From contig JAUXCB010000008.1 of NCBI GenBank assembly GCA_030619095.1, forward strand, positions 1-15,249: DNA of 15,249 bases. The letters run 5' to 3'. Positions 1-6,707 of this stretch are shown piece after piece. The notes beneath the pieces are model-generated. The model did not search any database. It saw nothing but the letters and a program-made list of their open reading frames with translations, and was not told the DNA's origin. The stretch comes from Verrucomicrobiota bacterium (GTDB lineage Bacteria > Verrucomicrobiota > Kiritimatiellia > Kiritimatiellales > Tichowtungiaceae). The translations under genes were made by a program, and so were the position numbers. Position 1 is the first letter of the stretch; each line of letters starts with the position of its first letter.

Positions 1-366
1 GCCGCTTGCATAACCTGTTGCTATTTAACACCAGCCTCCTTCTCTTTTCAATTGTTGCGTTCGATAATTTTCCGAATCAACGTTCTCCTGTTTCCAATAA
101 GACCATGTGCTGTCCCACACCGGATCAAGCTTTTGCACAAAAATCAGGCAAAAAGGTCTGATGAGCCGCCCACTGCATCCGCAGCCATTCGGGTCCGCCT
201 AATTCGTTATTTTGTTCTTTAGCTCCCACAGAAGACCTTCCGGTGACTGCTCTACGACCCGAACATAACAGGAAAAGTTCGACGTGATACCCATTTTAAG
301 TCGGGTCGTAATCCACTCGATTCGCACGCTTGTTTTTTTCCTGATATGCCACGCGCCCCCGAAACC
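1..366. other. Non-coding stretch upstream of metH control region
   Basis: I see no convincing gene here. The short open frame starting at 284 lacks a ribosome binding site, overlaps metH in another frame and has no recognisable family. On the minus strand an AGGAGG-type Shine-Dalgarno sequence lies at 35-41, with possible starts GTG at 31-29 and ATG at 11-9. A divergent gene could therefore begin at the left edge, but its spacing is poor and only a few codons are visible. The one clear structure is the 10-bp inverted repeat at 253-310, listed separately. I found no cobalamin (B12 box) or SAM riboswitch consensus. Confidence 0.5.
253..310. repeat. 10-bp perfect inverted repeat, 38-nt spacer
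   Basis: TACGACCCGA at 253-262 is exactly matched by TCGGGTCGTA at 301-310, with a 38-nt A-rich spacer between. It lies 120-180 bp upstream of metH. If a transcript starts upstream, this would be a stem enclosing an unpaired loop; otherwise it could be a protein-binding dyad. It does not match a riboswitch class I know. Confidence 0.4.
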
Positions 367-392
367 ATCCGCTTATCCGGATTTTAGGATAT
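367..392. promoter_or_regulatory. Putative SahR-like operator upstream of metH
   Basis: The site is symmetric: ATCC, four bases, ATCCGGAT, four bases, GGAT, then AT. Laid against the site at 10146-10171 in front of the ArsR-methyltransferase gene, 21 of 26 bases agree, including the ATCCG start, the central CGGAT and the final AGGATAT. Sharing a site between metH and the regulator-ahcY operon fits an ArsR-family repressor of the SAH/methionine cycle. The similarity is seen directly; the assignment to the regulator encoded here is inference. The site sits just upstream of the predicted -35 at 397-402. Confidence 0.6.
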
Positions 393-396
393 ATGG

Positions 397-425
397 TTGC
401 CAAGCCAACTCAACTCTGCTAGGTT
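397..425 (+). promoter_or_regulatory. Candidate metH promoter, possibly leaderless
   Basis: TTGCCA (397-402) and TAGGTT (420-425) are separated by 17 bp, and the ATG follows 6 bp after the -10. The transcript would start at or next to the start codon, which fits the absence of a Shine-Dalgarno sequence before 432. The -10 matches the consensus at only three of six positions, so this is tentative. Confidence 0.3.
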
Positions 426-431
426 GCGTGC

Positions 432-1559
432 ATGAAACTGAAAGACAAACTAAAGCAAACCCCTCTTCTTCTCGACGGGGCCGGAGGGACCTGGCTGCAG
501 GGACAAACCATCACCGCAGAGCAATGGGGCGATGTAGAAGGCTGTAACGAATGGCTCAACCTTTCCGCACCAGACATCATTCGCGGGCTGCATCGCGCCT
601 ATCTCGAAGCAGGCTCGGATATTATAGAAACCAATACCTTCGGCGCGGCGCCCGCCACACTCGGGGAATACGATCTGGCTGACCGCGCCTACGAAATCAG
701 CAAGGCGGGAGCACAGCTCGCCCGCGAATGCGCCGACAAATTTTCAACGCCCGAGCAGCCGCGCTACATCCTCGGCTCCATCGGCCCCGGCACGAAACTG
801 CCCTCTCTCGGACAGATCCGCTTCGATGATCTTTGCGCCGGCTATAAAATCCAGATTCAGGGCCTGCTCGACGGCGGCGTCGACGGACTGATTATTGAAA
901 CCTGTCAGGACCCGTTGCAGATTAAAGCCGTGCTGGCCGCGGCCGATGACATTCTTGGCCCGGACAGCGACATCGTGCGCTATGTCTCCGTCACGGTTGA
1001 AGCCGCCGGCACCCTGCTGGTCGGCACCAGCCCGGCCGCCGCCGCCACCATTCTGGCCCCCTACCCGATTGACGTGCTCGGCCTCAACTGCGCCACCGGC
1101 CCCGATGCGATGGAGCACCACCTCGATACGCTTCACAAGCTCTGGCCCGCGCACCTCGCCTGTATGCCTAACGCCGGAATGCCGGAAGCGCGCGTGGACG
1201 GAACCGTTCTGTACCCGCTTGAACCCAAGCCCTTTGCCGAAAAGGTTGCGGAGTTGGCTCGCCAATACGGCCTCTCCATGGTGGGTGGCTGTTGCGGCAC
1301 CACGCCAGAGCATATCCGCGAACTTCGAAAAACCCTTTCTGAAAAGAGGGCAGACAAGAGTGTCCGCCCCACATGTGGAGCAGACACTCCTGTCTGCTCA
1401 TCACAAGTGGCCAGTCTCTTTTCGGCAGTCGACCTGACGCAGGAACCCGCACCGCTGTTCATCGGCGAACGCGCCAATGCCACCGGCTCGCGTAAGTTCC
1501 GCGATACCCTGCTGGCCGATGACTACGAAAATGCCTTCCACATCCTGACCGTTTTGTAA
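432..1559 (+). CDS. metH: Methionine synthase (MetH), N-terminal part before an in-frame stop
   Basis: This is the N-terminal third of cobalamin-dependent methionine synthase, which moves a methyl group from methyltetrahydrofolate through cobalamin to homocysteine in the cytoplasm. Residues 1-300 are the homocysteine-binding barrel: the GAGGTWLQ start, ETNTFGA, and the three zinc-ligand cysteines at C220 (LNCATGP) and C287-C288 (GGCCGT). The pterin-binding domain starts at FIGERANATGS, near residue 343, and is cut off by TAA at 1557-1559. The same frame continues without a shift into 1560-3836, so both parts belong to one gene of about 1130 codons (E. coli MetH has 1227 residues). Residues 306-323 are encoded by a palindromic element in the linker between domains. 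The ATG at 432 has no clear Shine-Dalgarno sequence. Family assignment is certain; whether a functional protein is made is not. Confidence 0.9.
   Translation: MKLKDKLKQTPLLLDGAGGTWLQGQTITAEQWGDVEGCNEWLNLSAPDIIRGLHRAYLEAGSDIIETNTFGAAPATLGEYDLADRAYEISKAGAQLARECADKFSTPEQPRYILGSIGPGTKLPSLGQIRFDDLCAGYKIQIQGLLDGGVDGLIIETCQDPLQIKAVLAAADDILGPDSDIVRYVSVTVEAAGTLLVGTSPAAAATILAPYPIDVLGLNCATGPDAMEHHLDTLHKLWPAHLACMPNAGMPEARVDGTVLYPLEPKPFAEKVAELARQYGLSMVGGCCGTTPEHIRELRKTLSEKRADKSVRPTCGADTPVCSSQVASLFSAVDLTQEPAPLFIGERANATGSRKFRDTLLADDYENAFHILTVL
1350..1397. repeat. REP-like palindrome inside metH coding sequence
   Basis: GCAGACAAGAGTGTC (1350-1364) pairs with GACACTCCTGTCTGC (1383-1397), one mismatch in 15, around a central CCACATGTGG palindrome (1369-1378). 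The whole can fold into one hairpin of about 50 nt. It encodes the low-complexity stretch between the homocysteine and pterin domains and keeps the frame. The shape resembles dispersed REP-type palindromes; no second copy is in this window, so dispersal is inferred. Confidence 0.65.
1557..1559 (+). other. metH: In-frame TAA interrupting metH
   Basis: The reading frame runs ...HILTVL, TAA, ETGAHILDLSCGYAGRDE... without any shift. Conserved pterin-domain sequence resumes at the very next codon, so a single base change (for example from CAA, TTA or GAA) explains it. TAA is used as an ordinary stop elsewhere in the window. UAA is not a selenocysteine or pyrrolysine codon. The choices are a recent nonsense mutation, a sequencing or assembly error, or suppression. 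Confidence 0.85.
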
Positions 1560-1628
1560 GAAACCGGTGCGCACATCCTCGACCTCAGTTGCGGCTACGC
1601 CGGGCGCGACGAGCGTAAAGATATTCAG

Positions 1629-3836
1629 GTGCTCGTCCCGCGCATGGCACGCGAGTGTCTCGCGCCGATGATGATCGACTCGACCTCCGCGGATGTGATT
1701 GAGGATGCCCTCAAGCTCTACGGCGGGCGAGCCATGATCAACTCGATCAACTTTGAAGACGGAGGCGAACGGGCCGAGCGGGTCGTGCCGATGGCGCGGC
1801 GCTACGGCGCGGCAATGGTCGCGCTGACCATTGATGAAAAAGGCATGGCGATGAATGCCGAAGAAAAGTTTGCCATCGCCAAGCGGCTGGTGGAATTCTG
1901 CGTCGAGCGCGGGCTCAAAGCCGAAGAGATTTTCATCGACCCGCTCACCTTTACGATTTGCAGCGGCGACGAAACCCTGCGCGATGCCGCCTTCCAGACT
2001 CTGGAAGCCATCCGGCGCATCAAAGCCGGGCTGCCGGGCGTCCGAACGATGCTCGGTCTGTCCAACATATCGTTCGGGCTCAAACCGAAGCTTCGGAAAA
2101 TCATCAACGCCGTCTTTCTACATCAGGCCGTACAGGCCGGAATGGATGCGTGCATCATCAACGTTGCGGCCATCGTTCCTCTCAATGAAATCCCCGACGA
2201 GCTGCGCAAAGGAGCCGAAGCCCTGCTGGCCAACGACCGCACCGACGGCGACCCGCTCGAAAACTACATCAACCTGTTTGAGACCATCGAAGAGGAACCC
2301 GAAGCGGAGATGATCGCCCGCCCCGCCGACGTGGTGCTGACCGATGCAATTCTCCGAGGAAAGATTCCGTGGCTCGAGCCGGCGGTGCCGGATCTGCTCA
2401 AGAAGCACGCCGCCGAGCACATCCTGAATGAAATGATGCTTCCGGCGATGAAAGAGGTCGGCCGCCTCTTTAACGAAGGCACACTGCAGCTTCCCTTCGT
2501 GCTGAAATCTGCCGAAGTGATGAAGCGCGCGGTCGACATGATCAAACCCTTTATGAAAAAGAGCGCGGCCGGCGAGAAGCCGCCGCTATGCGTTCTCGCG
2601 ACCGTTGCCGGCGATGTGCACGACATCGGCAAGAACCTGGTCGGAATCATTTTGTCGAACAACGGATTCGACTGCGTGGACATCGGCATCAAGGCCTCCA
2701 TCGAAAAAATGATGGAAGCGGTCAAAGAGCACGATGCCTCCGCGCTTGGCATGAGCGGGCTGCTGGTGAAATCCACGGCCGTGATGGCCGAAAACATGAA
2801 GATTCTCGAGCACAACGGGTTTGCGACGCCGGTACTGCTCGGTGGAGCGGCGCTCTCTGAAGAGTTTGTCGATAAAGCCTGCCGACCGCACTACACGAGC
2901 GACGTGCTGTACTGTCAAGATGCCTTCGCCGGGCTGGCTGCCATGCAGGCTCTGAAAGATACAGGAAGGCTGCCGGAGTACGTTGCTCCGACCCGCGATG
3001 GCATCGGTTGCAACATCAAAGACTCCGATAAAGAACAGACTCCGAATGAGCCGATTGCAACCGACATACCGGTGCCGGATGTGGACGTCGGCACCAAGGT
3101 CACAACAAATATCGATCTGGATGAGATCTATAAATACCTCGATCTGGACGGCATGATCCGCGGCGCATGGGGCTACCAGAAAGGATCGCTCTCCGATAAG
3201 GAGTATCAAAAGCTCCTCGACGAAGTGGTGTACCCAAAAGTAGAAAAAATGAAAGCCATCGGAAAAAAGGTCTTTGATCCCAAGGTGATTCACGGCTTTT
3301 TCAACTGCCGCTCCAAAGGCGACGTCTTCTATCTGACCGATCCAGCAAGCCGTGAAGAAATCCCCATGCCCTTCCCCCGTCAGGATCGGGAGGACGGACA
3401 CTGTCTGGCCGACTTCTTCCGCCCCGACGGCGACATCGCCGCCCTGATGGCCGTGACCCTCGGGCGCAAGGTGACGGAGAAAGAGCAGGAATTGCGCGAT
3501 GCCGACCAGTATCACGACTATCTGCTCTTCCACGGGTTGGCGGTGATGACCGCCGAGGCGCTGGCGGAATATCAGCACAAGAAGATTCGCGAGCTGTGGG
3601 GCTCCGATGAAGGCGAGCTGTCGCTGGAAGAAATCTGGAACCAGGCGCTCGACCAGAGCCGCTTCGGCTTCGGCTACGCCGCCTGCCCCGATCTGGAAAT
3701 GAACAAAGTGGTTTGCGACCTGCTCGACACCGACCGCGTCGGCCTGAATGTGACCGAGCTGTTTATGGCCGACCCCGAGGTCTCCACCTTCGCGCTGATC
3801 ACCCACCACCCGCAGTCGTATTACTTCGACTTGTAA
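1629..3836 (+). CDS. metH: Methionine synthase (MetH), pterin, cobalamin and activation domains
   Basis: This is the larger part of the interrupted metH. The protein from the first available start (GTG 1629; next ATG 1644) would lack the first strand and helix of the pterin barrel, and neither start has a Shine-Dalgarno sequence, so independent function is doubtful. Residue positions count from 1629. The rest of the pterin domain (MIDSTSADVIE, INSINFEDG) spans 1-225. A helical cobalamin cap covers 225-305. The cobalamin domain has DVHDIG at 329-334, with His331 as the lower cobalt ligand. The AdoMet-dependent reactivation domain runs from about 490 to 735, with RFGFGYAACPD near the end. No other disruption is seen across 735 codons, so any inactivation is recent. 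An acylphosphatase gene starts 9 bp after the stop. Confidence 0.85.
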   Translation: MLVPRMARECLAPMMIDSTSADVIEDALKLYGGRAMINSINFEDGGERAERVVPMARRYGAAMVALTIDEKGMAMNAEEKFAIAKRLVEFCVERGLKAEEIFIDPLTFTICSGDETLRDAAFQTLEAIRRIKAGLPGVRTMLGLSNISFGLKPKLRKIINAVFLHQAVQAGMDACIINVAAIVPLNEIPDELRKGAEALLANDRTDGDPLENYINLFETIEEEPEAEMIARPADVVLTDAILRGKIPWLEPAVPDLLKKHAAEHILNEMMLPAMKEVGRLFNEGTLQLPFVLKSAEVMKRAVDMIKPFMKKSAAGEKPPLCVLATVAGDVHDIGKNLVGIILSNNGFDCVDIGIKASIEKMMEAVKEHDASALGMSGLLVKSTAVMAENMKILEHNGFATPVLLGGAALSEEFVDKACRPHYTSDVLYCQDAFAGLAAMQALKDTGRLPEYVAPTRDGIGCNIKDSDKEQTPNEPIATDIPVPDVDVGTKVTTNIDLDEIYKYLDLDGMIRGAWGYQKGSLSDKEYQKLLDEVVYPKVEKMKAIGKKVFDPKVIHGFFNCRSKGDVFYLTDPASREEIPMPFPRQDREDGHCLADFFRPDGDIAALMAVTLGRKVTEKEQELRDADQYHDYLLFHGLAVMTAEALAEYQHKKIRELWGSDEGELSLEEIWNQALDQSRFGFGYAACPDLEMNKVVCDLLDTDRVGLNVTELFMADPEVSTFALITHHPQSYYFDL

Positions 3837-3845
3837 CCGCTCAAA

Positions 3846-4121
3846 ATGAATCAGCGAATCACAGTGCGGTACGAGGGCCGGGTCCATGGGATCGGGTTCC
3901 GCTTCACGGCAGTCCGTCTGGCGCAGGATTTGAACGTGACGGGCTGGGTGAAAAACGAATTCGATGGAAGCGTGTCGATGGTGGCTGAAGGTGCGGAGGA
4001 TCAACTGATGGCGCTGTTGCAGGCGGTGAAGCGTTCCCATTTGGAGCGCTACATCACCCACGAGCTGGTGCGCCGCTCCGTGGCCACTGGAGAATTTGAC
4101 CGATTCGGGGTACTCTACTAA
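3846..4121 (+). CDS. acyP: Acylphosphatase
   Basis: A 91-residue protein of the acylphosphatase family, small cytoplasmic enzymes that hydrolyse carboxyl-phosphate bonds such as those in acetyl phosphate or 1,3-bisphosphoglycerate. The N-terminal signature GRVHGIGFR holds the catalytic arginine at R19, and GWVKNEFDG holds the catalytic asparagine at N37. Length matches the family (about 90-100). It begins 9 bp after the metH stop, so it is probably on the same transcript. No good Shine-Dalgarno sequence precedes the ATG, so translation may depend on coupling with metH. The physiological substrate cannot be told from sequence. Confidence 0.9.
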   Translation: MNQRITVRYEGRVHGIGFRFTAVRLAQDLNVTGWVKNEFDGSVSMVAEGAEDQLMALLQAVKRSHLERYITHELVRRSVATGEFDRFGVLY

Positions 4122-4122
4122 C

Positions 4123-4245
4123 CCTATATCCAGCAGTTAACATTCTGAAAACAGAGTCAGGTTAAGAACTTGAAGAGGGTATGAAAACAAGGTTGTGCAC
4201 CCAGTGGGTGCGGGAATGTTTTCAGAATTTCAACCCGAATATAGG
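4123..4245. repeat. Nested inverted repeats filling a convergent intergenic gap
   Basis: Three nested dyads occupy the whole gap. CCTATAT (4123-4129) pairs with ATATAGG (4239-4245). ATTCTGAAAACA (4142-4153) pairs exactly with TGTTTTCAGAAT (4217-4228), with further partial pairing outward. GCACCC-AGT-GGGTGC (4197-4211) is a perfect small hairpin in the centre. Neither arm is followed by a long T-run, so this is not a textbook intrinsic terminator. It could be a bidirectional terminator, a MITE-like element or a structured RNA. Confidence 0.6.
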
Positions 4246-4920
4246 CTACCCCAGATTCACCCAAGCACTGGCTCGCTCTAAATCCTGAGCGGTCCGAATT
4301 TTCATGTTCGCTTCACTGGAAACCACCAGATGAATCTCCTGCCGGGTTTTCTCGAGCAATGCGGATTCATCGTCCACCAGCTTCGTTCCGCTCTTGAGCA
4401 TTTTCTCAAATACCTCCCGCTTAAATACCTGAGGAGTTTGAGCCAGCCAGATGGTTCCGCGATCCAATGTTTTTGAGACCTTCTGTCCCTTTTCAGCCAG
4501 CTTGACCGGACTGGGACTTTTGACCGCCGCCAAGGCGGCACCGTAACGCTTCCCCGCCTTGACCACCTCCGTGATGACCCCGTCGCTTACAAACGGCCGC
4601 GATGCCTCGTGAATCAATATGGCGGAAACCTCTTCAGGAATCTGTTCATAGGCTTTTTTCAGGTTGGCATGGCGCTGAGCGCCTCCCGCGACAAGAGCGG
4701 ACACCTTTCGGCACCCGAACTGGCGGATCATCTGCAACGAACTGTCGACCCGGTCTTTTTTGACTACCAACACCACGTTTTCGATCAAAGAGTTCTGCTC
4801 CAAGGCTTGAAGAGAGCTCGCCAACACCGGGCGATTCCCAAGAGCTAGAAACGCAACATCTACCCCTGACGTAATTTCCTGACCTTTCCCGCATGCTAAA
4901 ACAATGGCCCATGCTGACAT
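4246..4920 (-). CDS. IspD-like cytidylyltransferase-fold protein with degenerate active site
   Basis: A 224-residue protein with the fold and length of IspD, the CTP-dependent MEP cytidylyltransferase of isoprenoid synthesis. Family landmarks in order are VLACGKG (7-13), GGAQR, LIHEASRPF, TLDRGTIWLAQTPQVF, DDESALLEK and NMKIRTAQDL. Against E. coli IspD, aligned by eye, several catalytic or metal-binding residues are changed: Arg20 is Glu/Gln, Lys27 is lost (VDVAFL replaces PKQ), Asp106 is Glu and Asp209 is Ala. Arg157 and Lys213 equivalents remain. I infer a diverged paralogue or pseudoenzyme, so no ispD symbol is given. The start at 4920 is set by AAAGGAG 8 bp upstream; the open frame extends further but without a signal. 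It stands alone behind its own promoter. Confidence 0.75.
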   Translation of the reverse strand: MSAWAIVLACGKGQEITSGVDVAFLALGNRPVLASSLQALEQNSLIENVVLVVKKDRVDSSLQMIRQFGCRKVSALVAGGAQRHANLKKAYEQIPEEVSAILIHEASRPFVSDGVITEVVKAGKRYGAALAAVKSPSPVKLAEKGQKVSKTLDRGTIWLAQTPQVFKREVFEKMLKSGTKLVDDESALLEKTRQEIHLVVSSEANMKIRTAQDLERASAWVNLG

Positions 4921-4976
4921 ATCCGAATCTCCTTTTGAGCTCAGTGCGTGGAATACGCAACTTGCTGTGTTGAGGG

Positions 4977-5005
4977 AGTTTATCAAGGGGAGTGCGGACT
5001 GTCAA
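4977..5005 (-). promoter_or_regulatory. Sigma-70-type promoter for the IspD-like gene
   Basis: Read on the minus strand, TTGACA (5005-5000) is a perfect -35 hexamer, followed after 17 bp by TAAACT (4982-4977). The start codon lies about 57 bp further on, with AAAGGAG in between. The 207-bp gap to the Minf_1886 gene upstream supports separate transcription. Confidence 0.5.
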
Positions 5006-5127
5006 AGAGTTCCCTGTCTCAAATACTCTGCGAATTCATGCCCGCTACCGGATATAGGAGCAGATATTCACTCCGTGACAGGCCGGTCCAACACCCTATA
5101 GACTCCCGTTTTCGGCGGCTCGGACGG

Positions 5128-5514
5128 TCAGGACTTGAGGGATGCAGACGCCGGAAGGAAGGGCGTACGGAAGGCTTCGTTAAAATCGTAGCCCCCGCTG
5201 AAATCCGCACGAGTATCTTTTTCGGTTTTTCCGAGCAGGCCGGTTTCAACCATGTTGAAAACAATCTCGCCGAAGTCTTCTGTGCGTTCAACGCCCCAGT
5301 CATTTAAAACCGTTTTTGCCATCGGGCCAAACTCATCAATTGCAAATTCACGCAGAACACCAAGCAGTTCCTGCCCGCTGATGTGGCGCGGCTTTTCGAG
5401 CCGCCGCACTGCGAACGCGAGTCCCTCACGCACAAAGGCATAGGCTCCGGCTGTGTAGCGTGGGTCGCGAGTCAGGATCTCCTCCAGCAAATCATTTGGG
5501 TTGGGGTGCATCAT
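5128..5514 (-). CDS. Minf_1886 family protein
   Basis: A 128-residue protein matching the Minf_1886 family of uncharacterised proteins found largely in PVC-group bacteria. Typical segments are LLEEILTRDPRYTAGAYAFVREGL near the start, HISGQELL, DEFGPMAKTVLNDWGV and EDFGEIVFNMVE. It looks like a soluble, mostly helical cytoplasmic protein with no signal peptide or membrane segment. Its ATG overlaps the stop of the HIT gene upstream in an ATGA, so the two are translationally coupled; a second ATG follows at once. No function is known for the family, and coupling with a HIT hydrolase is the only contextual hint. Confidence 0.85.
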   Translation of the reverse strand: MMHPNPNDLLEEILTRDPRYTAGAYAFVREGLAFAVRRLEKPRHISGQELLGVLREFAIDEFGPMAKTVLNDWGVERTEDFGEIVFNMVETGLLGKTEKDTRADFSGGYDFNEAFRTPFLPASASLKS

Positions 5515-5924
5515 TCAGAAAAGCCCTCGCCTATTTTTTCAGCCAACTGCGCCATCTCTTCGGATGAACTGTAGCTCTTGGCATCCCAATTCCAGTGATG
5601 CCCATCGTCGCTGAAGCGGGGGATCACATGGATGTGGATATGGGGAACCTCCTGCCCGGCAGCCCGTCCATTGTTCTGTATAATGTTTACCCCGTCGGCC
5701 CCGAGTGTTTTGATCTGCGCCGCGGCAATTCGTTTAGAAATGCTCATCAGCTTGGCGAGCACCTCATCGGGTGTCTCTATGACGGTCTCATAGCAGGTTT
5801 TAGGAATCACCAACGTGTGCCCCTTAATAATCGGGCCAATATCTATGAAGGCGAGCGTATCGTCGTCCTCATAAACAATGGCTGCCGGAATTTCGCGGCG
5901 GATGATTTTTTCAAAAATATTCAT
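5511..5924 (-). CDS. HIT family hydrolase
   Basis: A 137-residue histidine triad protein, family of nucleotide hydrolases and transferases acting on AMP-linked or adenylated substrates. The N-terminus MNIFEKIIRREIPA and the IPK segment are typical of Hint-type bacterial members. The active-site HIHIH gives H95, H97 and H99, with H97 the expected nucleophile. The C-terminal part (HHWNWDAKSY) is an addition seen in some bacterial members. The start is ATG 5924, matching the family N-terminus; the Shine-Dalgarno sequence is weak. The stop overlaps the Minf_1886 start by 4 bp. The natural substrate cannot be inferred. Confidence 0.92.
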   Translation of the reverse strand: MNIFEKIIRREIPAAIVYEDDDTLAFIDIGPIIKGHTLVIPKTCYETVIETPDEVLAKLMSISKRIAAAQIKTLGADGVNIIQNNGRAAGQEVPHIHIHVIPRFSDDGHHWNWDAKSYSSSEEMAQLAEKIGEGFSE

Positions 5925-6025
5925 CTGGAGAGCATAAAACGAAACGGGGCTATGATAGCCACAAAAAACATAAAAAAAGCAACCCAAGCGATGAATTCCC
6001 GTTTTGAACTCATTCAATATTTCGA

Positions 6026-6493
6026 TTACCCAACAAGAGGGTTCAAAGAAAGCGCAGCATTGAAATAGCGAGGATCGAAGGAAACTTCTTCGCCCAACCA
6101 CGTGGGATTTTCGAAGGACTGCTCTTCGGTTTCGAGCTCAATTTCCGCCAGAACAAGCCCCTTATTCGCACCGGAAAACTCATCGATTTCCCATTGCATC
6201 CCGTTGACTTCCAAAAGGTATCTCGTTTTTGAGACCACCCGCTCCCCGCAGAAATTTCGAAGCATAAACTCCGCCTCTTTTGCCGGAATTTCATACTCCA
6301 ATTCCGGCCTGGAAATGCCTTTCGTCGGGCCCTTAAGGGTCAACCACCCCTGCGAGCCGAGCAGGCGAACACGCACGGTAACCCCCTCCGGAGCGGAGGA
6401 AACATAGCCCTGCTCACAAGGCGTTCCGGCTCCGGCGGCTGCACGCCAGCCATCACCGGCAACTAAAAATTTGCGTTCGATTTCTGTCTTCAT
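6026..6493 (-). CDS. CYTH domain protein (triphosphate tunnel metalloenzyme)
   Basis: A 155-residue single-domain CYTH protein. Residues 3-11 carry the EIERKFLV signature, and the charged strands that line the tunnel follow: TVRVRL, LTLKG, ELEYEI, KTRYLLE, WEIDEF, LAEIELE. Bacterial members of this size most often hydrolyse inorganic triphosphate or related triphosphates with divalent metal; the specificity here is unknown. The start is supported by AAGGG 4-5 bp upstream. The gene diverges from pyrF and lies about 100 bp upstream of the HIT gene, so joint transcription is possible but not shown. Confidence 0.9.
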   Translation of the reverse strand: MKTEIERKFLVAGDGWRAAAGAGTPCEQGYVSSAPEGVTVRVRLLGSQGWLTLKGPTKGISRPELEYEIPAKEAEFMLRNFCGERVVSKTRYLLEVNGMQWEIDEFSGANKGLVLAEIELETEEQSFENPTWLGEEVSFDPRYFNAALSLNPLVG

Positions 6494-6543
6494 TAGACCC
6501 TTCGCTGGAAGGTTCTATCATTTTTACAAAGTAAAAAAAGAAG

Positions 6544-6598
6544 GTTATCGGATGCCCTCGCAAAACATCTTGGTTTTATTCGGCAGTTATCGGATATT
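6544..6598 (+). promoter_or_regulatory. Direct repeats and candidate promoter upstream of pyrF
   Basis: GTTATCGGAT occurs at 6544-6553 and again at 6586-6595, 42 bp (about four helical turns) apart. The second copy overlaps a candidate -10 GATATT (6593-6598), which has TTGGTT (6570-6575) 17 bp upstream. The pattern suggests an operator with two half-sites on the same face of the helix. Both the promoter and the regulatory role are inferred. Confidence 0.3.
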
Positions 6599-6665
6599 CA
6601 CTGGTGTTTCGAATCGCAAAAAATCCGTCTGCCATTAATAACGAATTCCCAATAATAAATAATTT

Positions 6666-6692
6666 CTTTTTTCCCGAATCTCGGGAAAAAAG
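6666..6692 (+). promoter_or_regulatory. Perfect 12-bp hairpin just upstream of the pyrF ribosome binding site
   Basis: CTTTTTTCCCGA (6666-6677) and TCGGGAAAAAAG (6681-6692) pair perfectly around an ATC loop. The pyrF Shine-Dalgarno sequence AAAGGAAG begins about 5 bp later. Position and shape suit a leader hairpin acting by attenuation, mRNA protection or control of ribosome access. It is not followed by a T-run, so it is a poor classical terminator. Confidence 0.5.
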
Positions 6693-6707
6693 TTCGAAAG
6701 GAAGAAA

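Noticed and set aside
155..190. Hammerhead ribozyme core (CTGATGAG at about 157)
   Set aside because: The required GAAA core strand and flanking stems are not present.
284..547. 87-codon open frame ahead of and overlapping metH
   Set aside because: No ribosome site or recognisable family, and it overlaps the certain metH start in another frame.
1557..1559. Selenocysteine, pyrrolysine or alternative genetic code at the metH stop
   Set aside because: The codon is TAA, not TGA or TAG, and TAA ends other genes in this window.
1540..1628. Programmed frameshift at the metH break
   Set aside because: Both parts are in the same frame, so no shift is needed to join them.
2586..4061. 491-codon open frame antisense to metH and acyP
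   Set aside because: It lies opposite two well-supported genes and its His/Val/Gly-rich translation is typical of the reverse of coding sequence.
5038..5062. Third copy of the SahR-like operator near the IspD-like gene (CGGATATA at 5049)
   Set aside because: Only one half-site matches; the outer ATCC and the second GGATAT are missing.
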